NCBI GenBank assembly: GCA_900313295.1
Contig: OMQS01000174.1
Span: 1-17,239 of the forward strand
Length of the DNA: 17,239 nucleotides
Direction: 5' to 3'
DNA from: an uncultured Eubacteriales bacterium
Lineage (GTDB): Bacteria; Bacillota; Clostridia; Oscillospirales; Oscillospiraceae
The notes below the pieces were generated by a model. It had not been told where the DNA came from, ran no database searches, and saw only the letters and a list, made by a program, of their open reading frames with translations. Shown here one piece after another: positions 1-7,388 of the stretch. Position numbers and translations under genes: made by a program. Every line of letters starts with the position of its first letter. Within the stretch, counting starts at the first letter, position 1.

Positions 1-49
1 GTCCGGAGGGGGTGGCTTCGGACAGACGGGAATCGTTTGTCTTCTTCAT
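1..49 (-). CDS. Possible 5' end of a gene running off the left edge
   Basis: An ATG at 47-49 on the minus strand opens a frame of 16 full codons (MKKTNDSRLSEATPSG) that is still open at the window edge. It lies 38 bp downstream of the glnN stop in the same direction, so it could be the next gene of that operon. Against it, no Shine-Dalgarno sequence precedes the ATG: the upstream stretch is AT-rich and purine-poor. The fragment is too short for any family assignment. It is reported only as a possibility. Confidence 0.2.
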   Translation of the reverse strand, partial: MKKTNDSRLSEATPSG

Positions 50-63
50 GCTAATTATGATTA

Positions 64-76
64 TGAACAGTGTTCA
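64..76. repeat. Short dyad after glnN
   Basis: TGAACAGTGTTCA is a perfect 5-bp inverted repeat around a 3-bp centre, in the 38-bp gap between the glnN stop and the possible next gene. It has no following T-run, so it is not a convincing intrinsic terminator in either direction. It could be an operator half-site pair or chance. No terminator for the gltX-spoIIM-glnN unit is visible before the window edge. Confidence 0.3.
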
Positions 77-87
77 ACCGCACACGA

Positions 88-2184
88 TCACACGCTGAAA
101 AGAATGTCGGCGTAGGTGGGATAAGGCCAGAATTCGGCGGCGGTATGGGTCTCCAAAGCGTTCACCAGATGGCTGGCCTTGTATTCCAGAGCGTAGACCA
201 CGTCCCGATAGTAGCGGGCGGAGTCGATGCCCCCCTCGGAGGCGGGGGCGTTCTCCAGCGCCTTGGCCATGGCCTTGGCTGTGTCATACAGCTGGCCGTT
301 CAGCTCGGAGAGCTGCTGCAGCAGCTCCGTTTCGGCGGCGCAGTCCAGATAGAGCGCCTTCTTGCGCTGGACGGTCTCGGCCAGCTCGCCGGTGTAGCGG
401 GACACGGCGGGGAAGATGCTGCGGCGGATCATGGAGAGCAGGGTGTTGGCCTCGATGGCCGTGATCTTGCAGTAATTCTCCAGATGGATGCCGTAGCGGG
501 CGTGCATCTCCTCGGAGGAGAAGACATCGTGCTTGGTGAAAAGGTCGATGTTCTTCCCGTCGATATAGGCAGGCATGCTGTCCACGGTGTCGCGGAGGTT
601 GCTCAGTCCGCGGCGCTTGGCCTCCTCCGCCCAGGAGTCGTCATAGCCGTTGCCGTTGAAGATGATGCGCTGGTGCGCCTTGAAGGTGTCGTGCAGCAGG
701 GTCTGGAGGGCGGAATTGAAGTCCTCGGCCTTTTCCAGAATGTCGGCAAACTGACCCAGCTCCTCGGCCATGATGGTGTTGAGCACGGTGTTGGGGCTGG
801 CGATGGACTGGGAGGAGCCGAGCATGCGGAACTCGAACTTGTTGCCGGTGAAGGCCAGGGGAGAGGTGCGGTTGCGGTCGGTGGTGTCCTGGGGGATCTC
901 GGGGAGGGTATCCACGCCGATCTCCAGCTTTTTCTTGGTCATATCCACGTATTCCGTGCCCTGAATGATGGAGTCCAGCACGGCCGTCAGCTCGTCGCCA
1001 AGGAAAATGGAGATGACCGCCGGAGGCGCTTCGTTGCCGCCCAGACGCAGGTCGTTGCCGGGGTAGGACACGCAGCAGCGGAGAATGTCCTGATATTCGT
1101 CCACCCCCTTGACAAACGCCGCCAGAAACAGCAGGAACTGGGCGTTCTGGCTGGGGGTCTTGCCGGGCTTGAGAAGATTTTCACCGGTGTCGGTGGCCAG
1201 AGACCAGTTATCATGCTTGCCGCTGCCGTTGACGCCGGCAAAGGGCTTCTCGTGGAGCAGGCAGACCAGACCGTGGCGGTCGGCCACCTTCTTCAGCAGA
1301 GCCATGGTGAGCTGGTTGTGATCCGTGGCGGTGTTGGCGTCGGTATATACGGGGGCGATCTCGTGCTGGGCGGGGGCTACCTCGTTGTGCTCGGTCTTTG
1401 CAAAGACGCCCAGCTTCCACAGCTCCTCGTCCAGATCGTGCATGAACTGCGCGACCCGAGGACGGATGGCGCCATAGTAATGGTCGTCCAGCTCCTGACC
1501 CTTGGGGGGACGGGCACCGAAGAGGGTGCGGCCGCAGAGCTTGAGATCCTCGCGCTTTTGGTACATGCTCTTGTCGATGAGGAAATACTCCTGCTCGGGG
1601 CCTACCTGCGGGATCACATGCTTGGCATCCGTGTTGCCGAAAAGGCGCAGAATGCGCAGGCTCTGCTGATCCAGCCGGCTCATGGAGCGCAGCAGGGGGG
1701 TCTTCTTATCCAGCACCTGGCCGCTGTAGGAGCAGAACACGGTGGGGATATAGAGGGTCTTATCCTTTACAAAGGCGTAAGAGGTGGGATCCCAGGCGGT
1801 GTAGCCCCGCGCCTCGAAGGTGGCACGCAGGCCGCCGGAGGGGAAGGAGGAGGCGTCGGCCTCGCCGCGGGAGAGTTCCTTGCCGGACAGCTCCATGATC
1901 ACGGAGTCCTTTCCGGAGGGGGTGATGAAGCTGTCGTGCTTTTCGGCGGTGACGCCGGTCATGGGCTGGAACCAGTGGGTATAGTGGGTGGCGCCCAAGT
2001 CCGTGGCCCAGTCCTTCATGGCGGCGGCGATCTGGTCGGCAATGGAGCGGGGTAGGGTGGTGCCCTGGGTCATGCATTGCCTCCATGCGTCATAAGCGTC
2101 CGCAGACAGGCGCTGTCGCATTTTGTCCTCATTGAAGACCATGCTGCCGAACAGATCGGGGATCTTTTTGATGTTTTCGTCCAT
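88..2184 (-). CDS. glnN: Glutamine synthetase type III (GlnN)
   Basis: The 698-residue protein should make glutamine from glutamate, ammonia and ATP in the cytosol. Its length is that of the GSIII family (about 700 residues), far longer than GSI or GSII. Diagnostic stretches are GPEQEY (about 195-200), HEKPFAGVNGSGKH (about 311-324, the substrate/ATP-site signature), LGGNEAPP (about 381-388) and NRTSPLAFTGNKFEFR (about 438-453). The start is the ATG at 2182-2184, preceded by AAAGGAG at good spacing. A frame open further upstream to 2385 overlaps the spoIIM-like gene and lacks family similarity, so the longer start is rejected. The gene lies 35 bp after the spoIIM-like gene, and no separate promoter is obvious in that gap, so it is probably co-transcribed with gltX. 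No GlnR-like operator was recognised. Confidence 0.97.
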   Translation of the reverse strand: MDENIKKIPDLFGSMVFNEDKMRQRLSADAYDAWRQCMTQGTTLPRSIADQIAAAMKDWATDLGATHYTHWFQPMTGVTAEKHDSFITPSGKDSVIMELSGKELSRGEADASSFPSGGLRATFEARGYTAWDPTSYAFVKDKTLYIPTVFCSYSGQVLDKKTPLLRSMSRLDQQSLRILRLFGNTDAKHVIPQVGPEQEYFLIDKSMYQKREDLKLCGRTLFGARPPKGQELDDHYYGAIRPRVAQFMHDLDEELWKLGVFAKTEHNEVAPAQHEIAPVYTDANTATDHNQLTMALLKKVADRHGLVCLLHEKPFAGVNGSGKHDNWSLATDTGENLLKPGKTPSQNAQFLLFLAAFVKGVDEYQDILRCCVSYPGNDLRLGGNEAPPAVISIFLGDELTAVLDSIIQGTEYVDMTKKKLEIGVDTLPEIPQDTTDRNRTSPLAFTGNKFEFRMLGSSQSIASPNTVLNTIMAEELGQFADILEKAEDFNSALQTLLHDTFKAHQRIIFNGNGYDDSWAEEAKRRGLSNLRDTVDSMPAYIDGKNIDLFTKHDVFSSEEMHARYGIHLENYCKITAIEANTLLSMIRRSIFPAVSRYTGELAETVQRKKALYLDCAAETELLQQLSELNGQLYDTAKAMAKALENAPASEGGIDSARYYRDVVYALEYKASHLVNALETHTAAEFWPYPTYADILFSV

Positions 2185-2198
2185 TGCAAACTCCTTTC

Positions 2199-2213
2199 GC
2201 CGCACGATGCGGC
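2199..2213. other. GC-rich hairpin next to the glnN ribosome binding site
   Basis: GCCGCA-CGA-TGCGGC forms a 6-bp perfect stem with a 3-base loop in the 35-bp gap between the spoIIM-like stop and glnN. On the plus strand it is followed by AGTTTTTT, which looks like an intrinsic terminator, but no plus-strand gene precedes it. On the minus strand, the one being transcribed, the hairpin ends one base before the AAAGGAG of glnN and has no trailing U-run. It could act as an mRNA-processing or stability element that sets glnN translation apart from its upstream genes. Confidence 0.45.
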
Positions 2214-2219
2214 AGTTTT

Positions 2220-2840
2220 TTATAACACCGCTTGAAACAAAACGGGTGTCACATAGGTTTCGATGACGGCGGCTACCACCAGCAGCGGCACGATCCACAA
2301 AAGCAGAGTCTGCCCGCAGCGGCTCACGGCGGCGCTGACGGCGCCCTTCTGCTTTTTCAGCAGGGCAGTGGATACCGTTTTGCACAGGTACAGACCCAGC
2401 GCCGCCGAAAGCACCAGAGCCGTGACCTCAAAAATGCCGTGGGGCAGAACGCCCACGAGATATTTCCACAGGGGAATGTTCTGATGGATATAGTAACCGG
2501 CGAACAGGCCGAGGGTGGCGCCGTTCACGCCCAGAGTCAGGGCGGACAGGCGGATGAAGGGGAGCAGCCCGTAGGCAACGGCCATTATCATGGCGAAGAG
2601 GTTATTGAGCAGCAGCGCGGTGAAAACGATGCGCCCGCTCCCATCGGACATGCCGCTCTGGGAGAGCAGATGGGCGAAATGCTCCACGATGCCGTCCGCC
2701 TGCTGGGGAAAGAGAAGGCTGGCTGCAAAGCTCAGCAGAACGATGCCGGCAAACGCCCAGCCGGCGGTGAAGACCGTGCTGCCGAACTCCTGACGGAAAA
2801 AGGCGATGCTGTCGCCGTAGGCTTGTTTTAACCCTCGCAT
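2220..2840 (-). CDS. spoIIM: Stage II sporulation protein M family (SpoIIM/DUF95) membrane protein
   Basis: A 206-residue integral membrane protein with about five hydrophobic segments. It carries the hallmark LPHGIFEVTAL (cf. PHGIFE-P-A in the family) in its second half and a hydrophobic C-terminus ending VIETYVTPVLF, also typical. In endospore formers SpoIIM acts with SpoIIP and SpoIID in septal peptidoglycan hydrolysis during engulfment; other members of the family have no proven sporulation role. The chosen start, ATG at 2838-2840, begins inside the last codons of gltX, giving a 13-bp overlap (2828-2840) and suggesting translational coupling, since no strong Shine-Dalgarno is seen. The frame is open upstream to 3041, but that part is an antisense-like shadow inside gltX. 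Family assignment is confident; the sporulation role is inferred. Confidence 0.85.
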   Translation of the reverse strand: MRGLKQAYGDSIAFFRQEFGSTVFTAGWAFAGIVLLSFAASLLFPQQADGIVEHFAHLLSQSGMSDGSGRIVFTALLLNNLFAMIMAVAYGLLPFIRLSALTLGVNGATLGLFAGYYIHQNIPLWKYLVGVLPHGIFEVTALVLSAALGLYLCKTVSTALLKKQKGAVSAAVSRCGQTLLLWIVPLLVVAAVIETYVTPVLFQAVL

Positions 2841-4324
2841 TGGCTCAGCTTGGCGAGACCCGCGCGCAGACGGCGCAGCGTCTCCTCCTTTCCGAGAATG
2901 GCGCAGATCTCCACGGCACCGCCGGGGGTGACCAGCTTGCCGGCGGCGGCGATGCGCACGGGCCACATGAGCTTGGCGTTCTTGACCGCCAGCTTTTCGG
3001 CCAGAGCAATTAGGCCGTCGTGTATGCTGTCCGCCGTCCAATCGGGCAGCGCCTCCAGCATGGGGATGGCCGCTTCCAGCATGGCCTTGCAGACGGCGGG
3101 ATCGGTCTTGGCTTTTTTATTGGTGAAAAACTCCAAGTCATACGCCGGACAGGCGTCGAAGAAATCCACCTTTTCGGGGATGTCCGAAAGGCGCTCGCAG
3201 CGAGCCTGCAGCAGGGCGGCGATGGCGGCAATGTCGAAATCGCCCTTCACCGTTTGGCGGATGTAAGGCTCGGCGACTTTTGCGAAAGCCTCGGGCGTCA
3301 TGGAGCGCAGGTAGACGGCGTTGAAATGATCCAGCTTTGCGCGGTCAAAAATGGCGGGGGACTTGGAGATGCCGGCGATGTCAAAAGCCTTTACAAGCTC
3401 CGGCAGGGTGAAAATTTCCTGCTCTGCCAGCTCGCCCTTGGGGCTCCAACCCAGAAGGGCTACATAGTTGAGAATGGCCTCGGTGAGATAGCCCTCGGCC
3501 TTCAGATCCTCGTAGGAGGGGTCGCCGTGGCGCTTGGACATTTTGTTCTGTGCGTCACGCATGACGGGGGAGCAATGAACATAAGTGGGGATCTCCCAGC
3601 CGAATGCCTTATAGAGCAGGTCATACTTGGGGGCAGAGGAGAGATACTCGCTGCCGCGGACTACATGGGTGATGCCCATGAGGTGGTCGTCGATGACGTT
3701 GGCGAAGTTGTAGGTGGGGAGGCCGTCCCGTTTGAGGAGCACCTGGTCGTCCAGGGTGCTGTTTTCCACGGTGATGTCGCCAAAGATGGCGTCGTGGAAG
3801 GTGGTGGTGCCTTCGGCGGGGATCTTCTGGCGGATGACATAGGGCAGACCTTGCGCCAGCTTTTCCTGCACCTGCTCCGCCGTCAGGTCGCGGCAGGGGT
3901 CGGCAGCGCGGCCGAAATCGCCGCTGTCTTCCTCGGACTCGTTTTTTTCACAGAAGCAGTAGTAGGCAGCGCCCTTTTCCACCAGCAGCTGGGCGTACTT
4001 GCCGTAGGTGTCCCGTCGCTGGGACTGGATATAGGGCGCCACGGGGCCGCCTACGTCGGGGCCTTCGTCGTGGGTGAGGCCGCACTCGGCCATGGTGCGG
4101 TAGATCACGTCCACGGCACCCTCCACCTGACGGCGCTGGTCGGTGTCCTCAATGCGCAGGATGAACGTGCCGCCGTGGGAGCGGGCGATGAGCCACGTAT
4201 ACAGCGCCGTGCGCAGATTGCCCACATGCATGTATCCCGTGGGGGAGGGGGCAAAACGGGTGCGCACCTGGCCGTGGGGGATCTTGGCCTCCATCTGCTC
4301 AAAATAGCTGTGATCCAGTGTCAT
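2828..4324 (-). CDS. gltX: Glutamate--tRNA ligase
   Basis: The 498-residue class I aminoacyl-tRNA synthetase charges tRNA-Glu with glutamate. The N-terminal Rossmann fold shows APSPTGYMHVGN (about 25-36), containing the HIGH-type motif as HVGN. The second signature, KMSKRHGD, is at about 261-268. A YCFC cysteine pair (about 122-125) sits where several GluRS enzymes carry part of a zinc site. Length fits the family (about 480-500). The ATG at 4322-4324 is preceded by GGAGG with a slightly long 10-base spacer. The gene appears to head the gltX-spoIIM-glnN unit and is divergent from trpS, with a near-consensus promoter at 4390-4417. The roughly 60-nt leader is too short for a T-box. Confidence 0.97.
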   Translation of the reverse strand: MTLDHSYFEQMEAKIPHGQVRTRFAPSPTGYMHVGNLRTALYTWLIARSHGGTFILRIEDTDQRRQVEGAVDVIYRTMAECGLTHDEGPDVGGPVAPYIQSQRRDTYGKYAQLLVEKGAAYYCFCEKNESEEDSGDFGRAADPCRDLTAEQVQEKLAQGLPYVIRQKIPAEGTTTFHDAIFGDITVENSTLDDQVLLKRDGLPTYNFANVIDDHLMGITHVVRGSEYLSSAPKYDLLYKAFGWEIPTYVHCSPVMRDAQNKMSKRHGDPSYEDLKAEGYLTEAILNYVALLGWSPKGELAEQEIFTLPELVKAFDIAGISKSPAIFDRAKLDHFNAVYLRSMTPEAFAKVAEPYIRQTVKGDFDIAAIAALLQARCERLSDIPEKVDFFDACPAYDLEFFTNKKAKTDPAVCKAMLEAAIPMLEALPDWTADSIHDGLIALAEKLAVKNAKLMWPVRIAAAGKLVTPGGAVEICAILGKEETLRRLRAGLAKLSQCEG

Positions 4325-4389
4325 GGCGAAAAAACCTCCGTGATAGTATCAAAAACAAATAGTATTCCATAATAAAAATATACCATACC

Positions 4390-4417
4390 ATTATAAAGAA
4401 GACGCGGAAAAAGTCAA
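4390..4417 (-). promoter_or_regulatory. gltX promoter
   Basis: Read on the minus strand, TTGACT (4412-4417) and TATAAT (4390-4395) are separated by 16 bp. This is the most canonical -35 of the window; the others begin TTGC. The predicted transcript starts near 4383, giving a leader of about 60 nt. Divergent from the trpS promoter. Confidence 0.75.
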
Positions 4418-4419
4418 GA

Positions 4420-4445
4420 AAAAATGCAATTTCGGTTGCATTTTT
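4420..4445. repeat. Perfect 10-bp inverted repeat between the divergent gltX and trpS promoters
   Basis: Arms AAAAATGCAA (4420-4429) and TTGCATTTTT (4436-4445) are exact reverse complements around a 6-bp centre (TTTCGG). The right arm contains the trpS -35 (TTGCAT), and the left arm starts 3 bp from the gltX -35. The stem is A/T-rich, and its position upstream of both start sites argues against a terminator. A shared operator is the more attractive reading. Confidence 0.6.
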
Positions 4446-4464
4446 ATGGGAAAAGTGATACCAT
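4436..4464 (+). promoter_or_regulatory. trpS promoter
   Basis: TTGCAT (4436-4441), a 17-bp spacer and TACCAT (4459-4464), with an extended -10 TG at 4456-4457. The predicted start near 4471 gives a leader of about 60 nt before the ATG. The -10 is only a 4/6 match, but the TGn and the match to other promoters in the window support it. Confidence 0.6.
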
Positions 4465-4533
4465 GGCGTTGCTATGTATGAAAATGGGGGGTAAGTGCGC
4501 TTTGCCGCCCCATTCGGAAGGAGAAATGACTCT

Positions 4534-5538
4534 ATGGAAACCACCGTTGAGAAGAAAAAACGGATATTCAGCGGCATACAGCCCAGCGGCGAGCTGACCC
4601 TCGGCTCCTACATGGGCGCCATCCGCAATTGGGTGGCTCTGCAGGACGAATACGACTGCCTGTACTGCATCGTGGACATGCACGCCATCACCGTGCGGCA
4701 GGATCCCGCCACTCTGCGCCGCCGCAGCGTGAACCAGCTTGCGCAGTACATCGCCTGCGGCCTTGACCCCAAGAAGAACATCATGTTCATCCAGAGCCAT
4801 GTGCCCCAGCATGCGGAGCTGAGCTGGGTGCTGGGCTGCTACACCCAGTTCGGCGAGCTGAGCCGCATGACCCAGTTCAAGGCCAAGGCCAAGCAGCACG
4901 CCGACAACATCACATCGGGGCTGTTTACCTACCCCGTGCTCATGGCGGCGGATATTTTGCTGTATCAGGCGGATCTGGTGCCGGTGGGAGAGGATCAGAG
5001 GCAGCACGTGGAGCTGACGCGGGACATTGCCCAGCGGTTTAACGGGCTGTATAGTGACACCTTTACCCTGCCGGAGGCGTTCATCCCCAAGATGGGGGCG
5101 CGGGTCATGAGCCTTGCAAACCCCGAAAACAAAATGAGCAAATCCGACCCCGACGGCTGCGTGTTTATGATGGACAAGCCTGAGGACATCATGCGCAAGT
5201 TCAAGCGCGCCGTCACCGACTGCGAGACGGCGGTGAAATTCGACCGCGAGAACAAGGCGGGCATCTCAAACCTGCTGACCATCTACTGCGCCGCCACCGG
5301 CAAGACCATGGCCGAGGCGGAGGCGGACTTTGCCGGACAGGGCTACGGCGTTTTCAAGCCCGCCGTGGGCGAGGCCGTGGTGGAGCTGCTGCGGCCGTTG
5401 CGGGAGGAGTCCGAGCGCATTATGAAGGACAAGGCGTACTTAGAGAGCGTCTACAAAGAGGGTGCAGACCACGCCTCCTATCTGGCGCAGAAGACCCTGA
5501 GCAAGGTGTACCGCAAGATAGGGTTTGTGGCAAAGTAA
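4534..5538 (+). CDS. trpS: Tryptophan--tRNA ligase
   Basis: A 334-residue class I synthetase charging tRNA-Trp, of normal length for the family (about 330). Visible signatures are IFSGIQPSGELTLGSY (about 11-26, HIGH-equivalent region), MAADILLYQADLVPVGEDQ (about 137-155, the tryptophan/ATP-site segment) and KMSKSDPDG (about 200-208, the KMSKS loop). The start is the ATG at 4534-4536, with AAGGAG about 10 bases upstream. An in-frame start at 4495 would place the Shine-Dalgarno inside the coding region, and the ATG at 4526 is out of frame, so both are rejected. It is transcribed alone from its own promoter, divergent from gltX. No T-box or clear intrinsic terminator is seen around it. Confidence 0.97.
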   Translation: METTVEKKKRIFSGIQPSGELTLGSYMGAIRNWVALQDEYDCLYCIVDMHAITVRQDPATLRRRSVNQLAQYIACGLDPKKNIMFIQSHVPQHAELSWVLGCYTQFGELSRMTQFKAKAKQHADNITSGLFTYPVLMAADILLYQADLVPVGEDQRQHVELTRDIAQRFNGLYSDTFTLPEAFIPKMGARVMSLANPENKMSKSDPDGCVFMMDKPEDIMRKFKRAVTDCETAVKFDRENKAGISNLLTIYCAATGKTMAEAEADFAGQGYGVFKPAVGEAVVELLRPLREESERIMKDKAYLESVYKEGADHASYLAQKTLSKVYRKIGFVAK

Positions 5539-5541
5539 GGG

Positions 5542-5563
5542 CAAGATCATATCAAGATCTTAT
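5542..5563. repeat. Tandem 11-bp direct repeat upstream of the Fe-S scaffold promoter
   Basis: CAAGATCATAT (5542-5552) is followed immediately by CAAGATCTTAT (5553-5563), identical at 10 of 11 positions. The pair ends 13 bp before the -35 of the next promoter. A repeat of about one helical turn in that position could be a regulator-binding site. The same bases can form a weak AAGATC/GATCTT hairpin, but no T-run follows, so termination of trpS here is not supported. Confidence 0.45.
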
Positions 5564-5576
5564 CATGTATAGTTCC

Positions 5577-5605
5577 TTGCAAAGAAGGAAAATATTTGTT
5601 ATAAT
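5577..5605 (+). promoter_or_regulatory. Promoter of the NifU-like/GGGtGRT unit
   Basis: TTGCAA (5577-5582), a 17-bp spacer and a perfect TATAAT (5600-5605), with an extended TGT at 5597-5599. This is the strongest-looking promoter of the window. The predicted start near 5612 gives a leader of about 47 nt. Confidence 0.85.
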
Positions 5606-5658
5606 CAAAGTGAACTGAGAACAGCAGAAACATATCACATAGAAAGGATTTGGCTATT

Positions 5659-6351
5659 ATGATCTATACCAGCGAAGTACAGCATATGTGCCCCATCGCC
5701 AAGGGCGCTTATCACGGCCCGGCACCTATCCCTGAGGAGGGGAAGTGGGTGCAGGCTAAGGAGATCGGCGACATCTCCGGCTTTACCCACGGCATCGGCT
5801 GGTGCGCTCCTCAGCAGGGCGCCTGCAAGCTGACGTTGAACGTGAAAAACGGCGTCATTGAGGAGGCTCTGGTGGAAACCATCGGCTGCTCCGGCATGAC
5901 CCACTCCGCCGCCATGGCCTCCGAAATTCTCATTGGCAAGACCATTCTGGAGGCGCTGAACACCGATCTGGTGTGCGACGCCATCAACACCGCCATGCGG
6001 GAGCTGTTTTTGCAGATCGTCTACGGCCGCACCCAGTCCGCTTTCTCCGAGGACGGTCTGGCGGTGGGCGCCTCTCTGGAGGATCTGGGCAAGGGCCTGC
6101 GCTCTCAGGTGGGCACCATGTTCGCCACCAAGGAGAAAGGCCCCCGCTATCTGGAGATGGCCGAGGGTTATGTGACCCGCGTGGCACTGAACAAGGATGA
6201 CGAGATCGTGGGCTACGAGTTCATTAGCCTTGGCAAGATGATGGACTTCATCAAGAAGGGCGACGACGCAGGCACCGCGCTGGAAAAGGCCAAGGGTCAC
6301 TACGGCCAGTTCGACAACGCCGCCAAGTATGTCGATCCCAGACAGGAATAA
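5659..6351 (+). CDS. NifU-like iron-sulfur cluster assembly scaffold protein
   Basis: A 230-residue protein whose central part resembles the NifU/IscU N-terminal scaffold fold: GACKLTLNVKNGVIEEALVE (about 54-73) then TIGCSGMTHSAAMASEIL (about 74-91), equivalent to the FGCGAAIASSS segment of scaffolds. Cysteines are at 11, 49, 56, 77 and 106; C49 or C56, C77 and C106 are the likely cluster ligands. It is longer than IscU (about 130), with extra N- and C-terminal segments. The start is the ATG at 5659-5661, 10 bases after AAAGGA; a TTG at 5650 sits directly against that Shine-Dalgarno and is rejected. It is the first gene of a two-gene unit with the GGGtGRT gene 16 bp downstream. No cysteine desulfurase is in the window, so the sulfur donor and the client are unknown. 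Confidence 0.85.
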   Translation: MIYTSEVQHMCPIAKGAYHGPAPIPEEGKWVQAKEIGDISGFTHGIGWCAPQQGACKLTLNVKNGVIEEALVETIGCSGMTHSAAMASEILIGKTILEALNTDLVCDAINTAMRELFLQIVYGRTQSAFSEDGLAVGASLEDLGKGLRSQVGTMFATKEKGPRYLEMAEGYVTRVALNKDDEIVGYEFISLGKMMDFIKKGDDAGTALEKAKGHYGQFDNAAKYVDPRQE

Positions 6352-6367
6352 GGAGGAGGGCGAAATT

Positions 6368-7369
6368 ATGGCACTGTTTGAAAGCTACGAAAGAAGAATC
6401 GACAAGATCAATGGCGTCCTCGCTCAGTACGGCATCGGCTCCGTGGAGGAGTGCCGCGAGATCTGCCAGGCCAAGGGCTTTGACCCCTATGAGATCGTGA
6501 AGGGCATCCAGCCCATCTGCTTTGAAAACGCCTGCTGGGCCTACACCGTGGGCGCGGCTATCGCCCTGAAGACCGGCGTGAAGACCGCCGCCGAGGCCGC
6601 CAAGATGATCGGCGTGGGTCTGCAGTCCTTCTGCATCGACGGCTCCGTGGCTGAAGACCGCAAGGTGGGTCTGGGGCACGGCAATCTGGGCGCTATGCTC
6701 CTCAGCGAGGAGAGCAAGTGCTTCGCTTTCTTGGCCGGCCACGAGTCCTTCGCCGCCGCCGAGGGCGCCATCGGCATCGTGAAGAACGCCAACAAGGCGC
6801 GCAAGGAGCCGCTGCGGGTCATCCTCAACGGCTTGGGCAAGGACGCCGCCCAGATCATCAGCCGCATCAACGGCTTCACCTATGTGCAGACCCAGTTCGA
6901 CTACTACACCGGCGAGCTGAAGATCGTGCGCGAGGTGCGCTATTCCGAAGGCGAGCGCGCCGACGTGCGCTGCTACGGTGCTGACGACGTGCGTGAGGGC
7001 GTGGCCATCATGCACCACGAGGGCGTGGACGTGTCCATCACCGGCAACTCCACCAACCCCACTCGCTTCCAGCATCCCGTGGCCGGCACCTACAAGAAGG
7101 AGTGCATCGAGCAGGGCAAGAAGTACTTCTCCGTGGCCTCCGGCGGCGGCACCGGCCGCACCCTGCATCCGGACAACATGGCCGCCGGCCCCGCTTCCTA
7201 CGGCATGACCGACACTATGGGTCGTATGCATTCTGACGCGCAGTTCGCCGGCTCCAGCTCCGTGCCTGCCCACGTGGAAATGATGGGCTTCCTCGGCATG
7301 GGCAATAACCCCATGGTCGGCGCCACCGTGGCCGTGGCTGTGGCGGTTGCCGAAAGCCTGAAAGGCTGA
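6368..7369 (+). CDS. GGGtGRT family protein of unknown function
   Basis: A 333-residue protein recognisable by the motif that names its family, GGGTGRT (residues 259-265, within ASGGGTGRTLHPDN). It is rich in glycine and in cysteine (29, 33, 51, 56, 89, 118, 202, 246), including C29-x3-C33 and C51-x4-C56. It has no signal peptide and no clear membrane span; the alanine/valine-rich C-terminus (about 317-330) is mildly hydrophobic. The ATG at 6368-6370 follows an AGGAGGAGGG run at ideal spacing, 16 bp after the NifU-like stop, so the two are co-transcribed. To my knowledge the family is known from anaerobic bacteria but has no established biochemical role. The partner suggests the protein receives or uses an Fe-S cluster; that is inference. 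A strong terminator follows. Confidence 0.9.
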   Translation: MALFESYERRIDKINGVLAQYGIGSVEECREICQAKGFDPYEIVKGIQPICFENACWAYTVGAAIALKTGVKTAAEAAKMIGVGLQSFCIDGSVAEDRKVGLGHGNLGAMLLSEESKCFAFLAGHESFAAAEGAIGIVKNANKARKEPLRVILNGLGKDAAQIISRINGFTYVQTQFDYYTGELKIVREVRYSEGERADVRCYGADDVREGVAIMHHEGVDVSITGNSTNPTRFQHPVAGTYKKECIEQGKKYFSVASGGGTGRTLHPDNMAAGPASYGMTDTMGRMHSDAQFAGSSSVPAHVEMMGFLGMGNNPMVGATVAVAVAVAESLKG

Positions 7370-7388
7370 TTTTCGGTATATGTTCCAT

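Noticed and set aside
70..2055. A 661-codon open frame on the plus strand opposite glnN
   Set aside because: It is antisense to a fully conserved glutamine synthetase, has Gly/Val/Leu-rich low-complexity composition, and lacks a ribosome site. Long opposite-strand frames are expected in GC-rich coding DNA.
2220..3041. Longer 273-residue form of the SpoIIM-family protein
   Set aside because: The extra N-terminal residues are encoded inside gltX in another frame, look like an arginine/histidine-rich shadow, and do not match the family's start.
3020..4372. A 450-codon open frame on the plus strand opposite gltX
   Set aside because: Shadow of gltX: its translation is a Gly/Val/Ala-rich mirror with no recognisable motif, and it runs through the gltX promoter.
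4420..4445. Intrinsic terminator between gltX and trpS
   Set aside because: The genes diverge, so no transcript should need ending here. The stem is mostly A/T and overlaps promoter elements.
4325..4533. T-box leader for trpS or gltX
   Set aside because: Both predicted leaders are about 60 nt, too short for a specifier stem and antiterminator, and no T-box core sequence is seen.
5539..5576. Intrinsic terminator for trpS
   Set aside because: Only a weak 6-bp AAGATC/GATCTT hairpin without a T-run is present; the direct repeat is the better description.
6251..7273. A 340-codon minus-strand frame opposite the GGGtGRT gene
   Set aside because: Antisense shadow of a gene with strong start, motif and terminator support; the His/Gly/Ala-rich product resembles no family.
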